The notes under the pieces: generated by a model
Told to the model about the DNA's origin: nothing
Databases searched by the model: none
Seen by the model: only the letters and a program-made list of their open reading frames with translations
Source of the DNA: Pinus tabuliformis
Taxonomy: Eukaryota > Streptophyta > Pinopsida > Pinales > Pinaceae
Assembly: GCA_031772625.1 (NCBI GenBank)
Contig: CM062813.1
Coordinates: forward strand, 762,042,720 to 762,106,719
Reading direction: 5' to 3'
Length of the DNA: 64,000 nucleotides
Shown here: positions 55,573 through 64,000 of the stretch, piece after piece
How the letters are laid out: each line of letters opens with the position of its first letter
Position numbering within the stretch: position 1 is the stretch's first letter
Translations under genes and position numbers: made by a program

Positions 55573-56703
55573 CTTGCCAATTTAGATTGGCTCATAGAAA
55601 ACAAAAATGTCATAATGTGGAACCTCAACTCAGTGGGGAAGATAACAATTTCTCCTATCAACCAATCTAACTAGATGCAATTAACAAAGAAAAAATGTTT
55701 GAAACATATTGTCCCGCACTCAAGCACTTAAGCAAGGATGAAATTATTGGTATCTTTCCAACCCTAATTAGCTACTCAACCTAGATAATAAGACAAATAC
55801 TTTTTCTCTCCATCACTTAAACTAGACCTAAATAACAAACATAAAATTATACACATACACAAAAACATGTATCTATCTCAACTCGCATTTTACATCTCAA
55901 ATTATATTAAAATTTTGAATCTTTGTATCACTTTAAAATTGATTAAAATATATAAAAAGTAAAGTTCCATTCAATAAAATGAAATTATGAATCTCAAAAC
56001 TTTATAGACTTGGAAAAATTATGTTGAACTTCAAATAAAGTTTTTATTCAAGATAGTTGAAATTTCAATTTGAATCAGACTAGAACATTCATGCAAATAA
56101 ACTTCTATGCAATTTGAAAACAAAAATTTAGAAAACCTATTATTCTTTTTGTAAGTTACCTATAGTTTAACTTTATCCTCGGAATCATCTCTTGGCCACA
56201 TCTCTAAGTTATCCCACATCTCTTTCATCCAAATCATTCGAAAATTTTACTATGTCTACCCAAAGTCACTTGACCTCACACGATACTAATGTTTTTTGCA
56301 TATCATCCATGTGAGGTGTGTTTGTTATGAGTGTCAATTGAGTATAAGCATACCATATGGACCATAGAAATCTACCTTTGCAATATAAAATTCCATGCAA
56401 GTATTTTCTTAAATTATTAAATTTGATTTAAGAATTTTACTTTATTTCTATGTTGAAAGCTAATTAAATTTTAAATGTGCATCAAATTTGTAATACATCA
56501 GGGCTAATTTTAAATGATAGTGTTGCCTCAAACTACATCTGTTTTCCAACATGTTAACATTGTTTTATGTTTATAGGTATTGGTTTGTGTGTGTGTGTGT
56601 GTGTGTTTCATTTTTTCGAGAAAAATTCAGGCAAATTTATTTGAAGGGATCATATCTCGCTCACCAAACTAATCAGAATCTAAGTTTAAGGGTTTGTTGA
56701 CAA
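55573..56703. other. AT-rich spacer with GT microsatellite
   Basis: No gene recognised. A run of about 11 GT repeats lies at 56584-56606. 55709-55753 resembles the left flank of the CACTA insertion. Confidence 0.5.
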
Positions 56704-59098
56704 TGTTGGACCCGCCAACATTCAGGGGATCTCCCCGGTATGAAGTCCCAACTAGACCTCACACTGTTGGGTGTAGGAGTCTCATCCGGTATCATGGCCC
56801 GGTTGCAATTATCTTAAAGATATGCCTTAGCTTTTTCTTGTCAGCACATTAGAGTGGTATACTTAGTCTTAAAACAATGAGGTTTGTGTGCTTGGTGAGT
56901 GCTTAGTGTAATTTGTGTCCTCTCTCCCGGTCAATTGCTTCTTGGGAAACTTCTGCATTGTTTGGGGTGACAATCAGCCAGGTTGATTCCAGGATCGCGT
57001 AGTGAAGACTTCGTAGAGGCAACCTCAAGCTCTGCGTAATTTTGGGCAATAGTGCTTGGTCACTGAGGGCTAAGACTATGAAGTGTAGCTCCATGGAGGT
57101 CCGACTGATGGAGGGTGGTCTGGTCAACAGATGTTCAACAAACCAGTCAATTGTGTGAGTGAGTGAACTCATGTATACATGACCTTGTGATCACGCACTC
57201 AACATGATTCAATGACAAGACACCTCAAACCAACAAGACAACCTGTCTTAGCGCGACTGACTGCAGGACTGTCTAATGGTGAAAGCGACAAGTGCGACAC
57301 TTCAAATAGACCTTCGATCGACTGTGACAACACTTACATGGAAATTCTTACAACATCATGTGTGAGTGTGACAGATGTTTACGTAGCGAACCCAACTCAT
57401 ACACAAACCTTCAACATCACTAGAACAAGGTCGCAAGCATGACATAGCAATCAACATGCTGAAGATGAAAGTTTGTCAAACACGCGAAAAGGAAGCAAGA
57501 CATTTATAGGAAACACATGAAATTAATTTTTTGTTTGTGCACATGCCTGTTACTGAAGGAATGATGATATAACACTAAAAATCGGTCCTACAAACTCAAC
57601 TAACAGGTGTACTTCGAAAGGTTTTCTTTACTTACCATACTTACCCTCGAGATGATCATGCATCCTACAGAGTTTGCATGCAGTCCTGATCTTTTTCCAT
57701 CACTTAGTCTCTTTGTCCTTCTCTTCAATTCCTTGGGGAAGATCTTAGCATGTCACCTTTTCCTGTAGTCACTAAGAGGTAGATCTACGCAATTTCAGTA
57801 GGCAGTGACTCCTACCGGAATGAGGCCCTGGGAGGCCCATCTGGATAGTTTCTACATGCAAGACAGACGTGGAATCTTGGATAACATTGTGTAGTTTTGA
57901 GGCACAGAACACTGCTACCAGATGGGGGTCCTAGGAGGAAAACTTTGCGCAATTTCTAAGTACAATGTAGCCAGATTGCTCTGCGTGTTTCCAGAGAGCA
58001 TTGCTGGCTGCCTAACTGTTCTATGCATTTCTCAAGAGCAGTGCTGGCTGGAAGCTGAGGGACAACATTGCGTAGTTTTTGAAGACAGTGGGTTCTGGTT
58101 TGGGGAAGGACACTAGAGGAAACCATTGCACAGTTTTGGATGCCAAGGGATGTTGGGATCTCTATGCACTATGGGGTTTCAGCAAGAAAGGGAGGAAGCT
58201 TGATGGTTGCAGAAGAAAAGTGCACAGTTCCAGGAAGCTGGATGAGGCTAGGTCGCTTGAGAAATGGCTAAGTGTGAGATTAGTGAAACATTTTTTAAAA
58301 ATCGATAAGGCTTGACTGTGATCGTACACGAACACTTAGTGATGCAACGTAGACCATCCAAAATTTATAAAACATACTCTGCTTGATGCAACAACCTCCA
58401 TGACAAGAGTGTGTGAAGTGAGTGTGAAACATGTCTACGTGATGATAGAAACTCATGCGCGCATGATTTCCCTTGAAGCAAAACAACATTCCCATTACAT
58501 GACAACCAACCACCCCTATGCCCAAAGATGACACGTGTTGCATAAAGATGAGAAAATGAGAAACTCTTAAGATCAAGGAGGGGAAGCTTAAGATCATCAA
58601 CTTACAAACAAGTGACCAAGGATGATCGATGGCAGGATCCAAGGTAGGCTCTGAAATTTGCATGCGAGCCAAAATTTTGGAGGGTAATTGTAGCCACTAC
58701 AACATTGAAAATACACTAGTAGAACTATAACTCTCTGTATGGACCTTGTTTCGTGAAAAGGGAATCTAACCCTTCCAAAAGTATTGTTCGATTCCTTGAT
58801 CATGATGGCTTCTGCACTAGCTTGTGTGAAAGATGTAATCCTTTCCATTCTCTTGATTGGTCAGCACACATTCCAAGCCAAGTCAACTTAGCTTTCTGTA
58901 TTAGGGATGTGGTTTATATTGATGCACAAGTAGTACAACTGTCAAAGTTTAAGTTTCATCTCTGGTGTTGCTCTGCTGCCAACAAGCCTGGACAGTACCC
59001 CGGTGAAGTCACACAAGAACACAAGCATCACTTTGCTGCCAGCGAGCCTGGTTAGTACCTCGGCATAGTTACTTTCATCACCTCTCTGCCCAGGAAGC
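56704..59098 (-). repeat. 3' LTR of the minus-strand element (right boundary uncertain)
   Basis: Starts TGTTGGACCCGCCAACATT (on the minus strand this is the LTR end, CCAACA). The boundary with the internal region is a guess: at about 59098 a GAAGCCA is followed by a pyrimidine-rich run (TTCTCTTCTTTTTCC), which on the minus strand would be a polypurine tract before the LTR. Compared with the other LTR about 1.8 kb is missing at about 56921. It holds many degenerate copies of a CTGCGCAATTT motif. Confidence 0.5.
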
Positions 59099-59990
59099 CA
59101 TTCTCTTCTTTTTCCTTATTCATTTTTCATTTTTTCATTGTTTCATTTTTTTCAAAGAACTGTGCATAGGCACTTATTTATTTCAGAGGCAGAAGAGGGA
59201 TCCTGACTTATTGAGAGAAGAAGAGGTTGTTCCTTCAGAGAAGTATGTTATATATACCTCTAACATACTTGTTAAGGTTTTCCCCCTTGCCTTACTCTAC
59301 TTGAATGAGTTGACAAGGTTTAACCCAAAATAACCGATTAGAGTAGGCGGTACTAGTCAACAGTGCAAGCGTTGTGTTTTCACCAAGACTCACTCTGAAC
59401 AGAACGTACTTTCCATCAAGGTATCATCGACTGAAGATGACAAGCTCTTCATAAAGAGAGAGGACAATAGATAACCAAATATTGATAGTTGTACAAGTCC
59501 TCTTAGATTTACTCGGCTTGTCTCAAGAGCCAAACACAGTTTCATGTAAGGCTAACTTAAGGACACGAGCAAGCAAAGAAAGAAAAAGAGAAAAATAGAA
59601 GTAAAGTGAAAGAAAAACAAGTAAGAAAAGCAAATAAGTAAACAAAAGAAACCAAGTAAGCAAGAAAAGAAAACATGCAAGCCAGGAAGCAAAGAAAATC
59701 AAGAAAGCAAACACTACTCCTACTCCTATGCTAAAAAATGCATGGGCCTACTCACGTGAAGTGATATTTCCAATGTAGCCATCGACGCATTGTCTGGCCC
59801 ATGTTGGAAAAGGCATGAAAAATATGCATGTAAATCAGAGAATAAGAAATATTGATCAATGAATACCAAAATTCTTCAAGTTCTAAAAAGTTCATAGAAA
59901 ATAAAAGAGTGAATGCACAAGTCATACATTCTGCGGACTTAACATGGTGTTGTAACACATTGCATGTAGATGATAAGCATGCACACTCTC
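59099..59990 (-). other. Internal region with a long plus-strand purine tract
   Basis: No gene recognised. 59560-59710 is almost pure A/G on the plus strand (short units such as AAGAAAGAAAAAG and AAGCAAG), so any minus-strand transcript carries a long pyrimidine tract. Confidence 0.5.
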
Positions 59991-61608
59991 TTGACTATGA
60001 CAAAAAAGAAAACATGAGAAAGAGAGACAACTTACACTTTGCAAGTGTGCTTGCTATGTATGATTCCTCTAGTGCATAAGCGATGGGATCATGTGATTCC
60101 AGTCGAGGAAGTGAAATCTGTGTGTTGGATTGATCTTTAGTGCATACAGATGAGTGATGAGGAGCCTTGGGTGTTTCACAAATTTTCTGATCAAAAGTGG
60201 AACTAACCTTAGGACAGCGAGGGCTTGACATAACCATCAGCTCAGGCTGAAGTGCCTTGATAGCCTACGCAATTTCCACTTTGTCAATAGATAGATCATT
60301 AGAGACCAGTGGCTTAGGAAGATTGATAGTGAGTGAATCAACATCGTGATCAAATGAAGAAGTACAAAGATCATGACAACCACGATCAGAAAATTTGGGA
60401 TGTTCATCGGCATCCTCATGATTTGATGAATCATGCAGAGGGGTAGATGAGAAACAAGGATGTTCACCCTCTGTGTTTTCAAAAATGACAAATGACAGAT
60501 GGGACGGATTTTCAGAGGAAGATGTGTCCTCTTCGTGATGTAATGACAGGCTGACATCTAGTGTGTCCTGTGAATGATCAGAAGTAGAAACATCTGGAGA
60601 TGAGTTTTCACAAGGAAAATTAAAAGTGGAAGAATCACAAGAGATGTCAAGATAGAGTAGATGAGGCACGGATGGAAGGGAGTCATCCTTCACCGCAAGT
60701 TCTTCTTTAGATTCCCGCACACACTCATCATGAATAATAGTGTAGGTTGGCTACACAACACCAACTCCTTCAACAACTTGATCCTCATTCACAACAAGTG
60801 TGGATTCTGGAATGGAAGAACATAAGACGGTACAATCTGGAGGATCAATGGAACGTGGGGAAGGAGGTTGAGGGAACGAATCCTCGTGACAACCAGCAGG
60901 CTCACAAGCCAAAGCTACACATACATTGAGAGTAGGTGGCGTGGGAGGATGTGATAGTTCAACAAATGCACGTGTACCTTCTCACACCTCGCACTATGGA
61001 GCTAGAGTTGTTTGATGAGAAGAGGATGGACATTCACTTGTGATAGTGACCTCATCCATCTTAGATTTGGCATCTCTAACACTGAGGTATGTTGGGAGGG
61101 GTTCAAATGATTCCAAGAATTGCGGATTTTCATAGATGTAAAAAAGATAGCTAAATCTTCCACCGAGGAATTCCCAATCAATTTCATCTTCAGGAAATCG
61201 TGACATAAGATTACAAAAGCGTGTATGAAATTGCTCAATGGATTCATCAGGTGCTTTCCATAATTTCAGAATTTATTTATTGAGTGCTTTATGGTCAAAA
61301 TGATGGAAAGCATGGTCTATCTCTATAATCCACTGAGTGAGAGAGTGAATAGAGTTCCCGGGGAGCGTAGCACACCATAGCAGTGGGTGTCGTCTAAGCG
61401 TGTATACGAACAACGAGCTGGCCATGTAATCTTCATGGATTTTATACTTCTAACATGTAACTGTTAAGGCCATTTTGTGTTCAAGCCAGGCCATTCCATC
61501 TTCACCTTCATTTATGTGTTGTGACAAGGAATTCTAGAGCTCCTCCGAGATTTCAAAGTCGTTTCCATAAGACATACACTTCAAAGGAATAATTTTGTGG
61601 TTAGACAT
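59990..61608 (-). pseudogene. gag: gag of the minus-strand LTR element
   Basis: Starts at the ATG at 61608 (MSNHKIIPLKCMSYGNDFEI) and follows one main frame to about 59990. The N-terminal third carries a Retrotrans_gag pattern: HPLLWCATLPGNSIHSLTQW, then APDESIEQFHTRFCNLMSRF and PEDEIDWEFLGGRF. The rest is acidic and rich in Ser, His and Asp (60720-60265 is open for 151 codons), with no zinc knuckle seen. About seven in-frame stops, mostly TAG. It would form the particle shell; packaging into a particle made by an autonomous relative is the usual idea for gag-only elements. Confidence 0.65.
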
Positions 61609-61668
61609 GATAAGTATGTGAAAATTCAAAACAGATTGTGAGGACTCAGCTTGTGATCTAGACCTCCT

Positions 61669-61691
61669 TTTAGCGCCATAAATGTTGATGG
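61669..61691 (-). promoter_or_regulatory. Primer-binding-site region of the minus-strand element
   Basis: Read leftwards from the LTR end: CCATCAACATTTATGGCGCT. The TGGCGC core, a few bases from the LTR, resembles primer-binding sites of several plant gypsy elements, but I cannot name the tRNA. Confidence 0.4.
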
Positions 61692-64000
61692 TGTTGGACC
61701 TGCCAACATTTAGGGATCTCCCCGATATGAAGTCCCAACTAGACCTCACACCATTTGGTGTAGGAGTCCCATCCGGTATGATGGCCTGGTTTCCATTATC
61801 TTAAAGATATGCCTTAGCTCTTGCTTGTCAACGCATGAGAGTGGTATACTTAGTCTTCAAACAACGAGGTTCGTGTGCCTGGTGAGTGCTTAGTGTTTAA
61901 CTTGTGTCAAAGTTATTTCACTGCAGAGGGAGAGGGTGAGAGTGAGTCTCAAGTCGAAAGGAAATAGTCCCAAATCTTTTAGAGACACACAACACAGCAA
62001 GACATGCGCAACTTCTAGTGGAGTAGTCCACACGGATGCAGTAGCCACAAACAAAAAGTGAATAGGTAACATGTACAACACCCAACAGAATAGTCCACAC
62101 AAGTGCGACAGTCGTTATGACAAGTTTACAAGAATGAATATGTCGAGTGTCTAGCGGAGTAGTTCACATGGGCGAGACAACTTTAAACAACTGATACAAC
62201 ACATTTCCAATAGAATATGCACTAAAACAACCCAAATAGTTCAACTATCTTAGTACACGTTAAAGCAACATGCATTACAAGCGTCCAAAGAATAGTCTTA
62301 CAAACAAATACAATACATGTGTGAAAATGTGTTGGCTTGTTAACATGCTTCTGAATTAAGTGAAAGTTCCAAGACACATCTGTACACCATACATCACTAA
62401 CCCAATAGCAGGACATTGGAGCCACTGCTCGCTCCTCAAAGAAAAGACTACAAACTCTCAAGGCTATGTGGGAGGAGCCAAGGTGAAAAAAGTTCTTTGC
62501 ATGTACAAATGAGGGGTATATATAGCCAAGGGTGAAACTAACCCTTGCGACTCTTCGACTTCCCTCACGATTGTTAGACTTACATGACTCTTTAAATTCA
62601 TTCGTGGGTCTCCTGGACTTCCATGTTACATTATATTGATGACACAGTATAACCCAAAATAGTGGTTTGGCCGAGGAAACTCATGACACAACTCGACATG
62701 ACACTTCTGGTATGCACATGCTAGATTTGTTGTTCGTGTTGAGCTATTGTGTTACTGAGTGATGAGTGTGCCCGTGGTGTAGCATAGCTTCAGCTCCACA
62801 TGGAAAAGTGCATGGAGTCTTCAATGGTCTTGGTGCTTGCTTGAGGGTCCATGCATGTGCATGTGTCTCCTTCACTTCCTACTTGGTATGCTTCATGTGT
62901 TCGTCCAACCGCGAGAAAGTATTCTAACATGCATTCCTTATTCATCATGTTCATCATCACGCCATGTCTCATCCATGTACCTGTTTATGCAATCACTCAT
63001 GACGAGACGACATCAAATCCAAAAATACCCTAGTCTGCCATGATGCATTATCTTTCATTTCCTGGTGCAGGTGATCGGGAGAGAGGACAATGCTATGAAA
63101 TAATGCAGAGCACATGTCAAGCCGGGATGCGAGGCTTCGGGGCACTGTTAGGAAAAATTGTGCAGAGGTCACTAAGAGGTTGGGTTGAGTAGTCTGGGAC
63201 AATAGTGACATTTGTGGGATCTAGCTCAATTGGGAGGAAAAATTGCACAATTTTTCTAGGGAAGGTAGTGCCAGCAGCATGAGGCAGTGGCAGTGAAAAC
63301 TGCACAAATTTCCAGAGGAAGCCAAGATCGGACTACGGGAGCTTGCTAGCCAGAACTGCGTAGATTTGGGAGGCAGTCATGCAGGAAATATCTGCATAGT
63401 TTTCGGGTTGAGCGGGGTGTTGGGCAATAGATGGATTGTCCAAGAAAACTATGCAATTTTTAGGAGGAGTGGCAAGCAGGCCAACATAGGGATTGACTGA
63501 CAAAACTACGCAATTTCCAGAGACAGTGCAGTGACAGGAAGTGGGTGCCTGTCCCTCATGTCTACGCAATTTCTTTAATCAGTGGAGGCAAACACGCTAA
63601 CAACTTCTACATAATTTTTAGGAGGATTGAATCCCGGGGTTATTTCCCAGTAAAATTCTCCTGTTGAGCAGTGGGAGGGTTGATGGATATGCTTGTGAGA
63701 AACACAGATTGAGATAGCTTCTTGGGCAACTTTTGTGATGTTCTGGGTGACAATCAACTAGGTTGATTCTAGGATCGTGTAGTGAGGACTACCTAGCAGC
63801 CTCAAGCTTTGTGAAATTCTGGCCAATAGTGCTTGGTCACTAAGGGCTAAGACAGCGCAATGCAGCTCAATGGAGGTCTGGTTGATTGAGGGTGGTCCAG
63901 TCAACAGATCTTTGGCAAACTGGTTAAGTGTGTGAGCGACTGAACTCATATATACATGACCTTGCAAACAAACACTCAACATGACTCAATGACAAGACAC
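61692..64000 (-). repeat. 5' LTR of the minus-strand element (incomplete)
   Basis: At least 2309 bp, running off the window. Relative to the left LTR it has about 1.8 kb more (about 61908-63715). From 63150 to 63820 about ten degenerate copies of an AACTRCGCAATTTCC-type motif stand at intervals of about 50-60 bp. No gene in it. Confidence 0.7.

Larger units (their letters stand above)
56704..64000 (-). mobile_element. Minus-strand LTR retroelement with gag but no visible pol, cut by the window edge
   Basis: Two long direct repeats begin TGTTGGACC at 56704 and 61692 and share about 215 bp at once, then share another 280 bp (56940-57220 with 63720-64000). Between them a gag frame reads leftwards from 61608. 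Since gag starts 84 bp from the right repeat, the element lies on the minus strand: the 5' LTR is on the right and continues past 64000, and the 3' LTR is on the left. No protease, RT or integrase is visible, so it fits a nonautonomous gag-only type (TR-GAG-like). Confidence 0.75.

Overview
This window is plant nuclear DNA made almost entirely of transposable elements at different stages of decay. I see no rRNA, tRNA, CRISPR array or bacterial-type operon. Evidence for a plant: L1-type LINEs that carry an archaea-like RNase H, a Ty3/gypsy element of the Tat lineage with a second RNase H after its integrase, a CACTA element encoding a TNP2-type transposase with DUF4218-like and DUF4216-like parts, plant mobile domain (PMD)-like frames, and two exon remnants of casein kinase II subunit beta with the plant-type sequence. 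Very long, old, nested repeats and so little host coding sequence suggest a large repeat-rich genome. A gymnosperm such as a conifer is my guess, but that is an inference.

Layout. 1-540: degenerate C-rich tandem repeat. 541-2413: mostly unassigned, with one LTR-like TATA box. 2414-5764: decayed LINE (LINE-1) split by a roughly 540-bp foldback element (3648-4189). 7485-9687: 5'-truncated LINE (LINE-2) with a perfect 20-bp target-site duplication (TSD), carrying RNase H and an extra downstream frame (ORF3). 9708-13332: AT-rich DNA, an unidentified broken frame, a duplicated segment and the CK2-beta exon remnants. 13338-27961: a complete but inactivated Tat-lineage Ty3/gypsy element (LTRs of 982 and 1031 bp, TSD CTAAC) with an antisense PMD-like gene. 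27967-33128: AT-rich spacer with minisatellites, a hairpin and microsatellites. 33129-55569: a CACTA transposon (TSD TAT) with an antisense TNPA-like gene, a TNP2-like gene, a second antisense PMD-like gene, and a nearly intact 7.4-kb LINE (LINE-3, 39223-46622, 18-bp TSD) inserted in it. 56704 to the window end: a minus-strand LTR element with a gag frame but no visible pol; its 5' LTR runs off the right edge.

The most interesting signal is the LINE-2/LINE-3 family. LINE-3 encodes ORF1 (DUF4283 plus CCHC zinc knuckle), ORF2 (endonuclease, reverse transcriptase, zinc-binding region), a separate RNase H frame, and a fourth frame, ORF3, that I do not recognise. ORF3 is present in both copies. 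Its basic N-terminal half has diverged (AT-hook-like in one copy), while its C-terminal block with a predicted coiled coil is strongly conserved: 31 of 41 residues are identical in the core. Consecutive frames are joined by very short overlaps or gaps: ATGA between ORF1 and ORF2, 23 nt between the ORF2 stop and a candidate RNase H ATG, and a 14- or 20-nt overlap between RNase H and ORF3. This looks like a four-cistron LINE using stop-start coupling.
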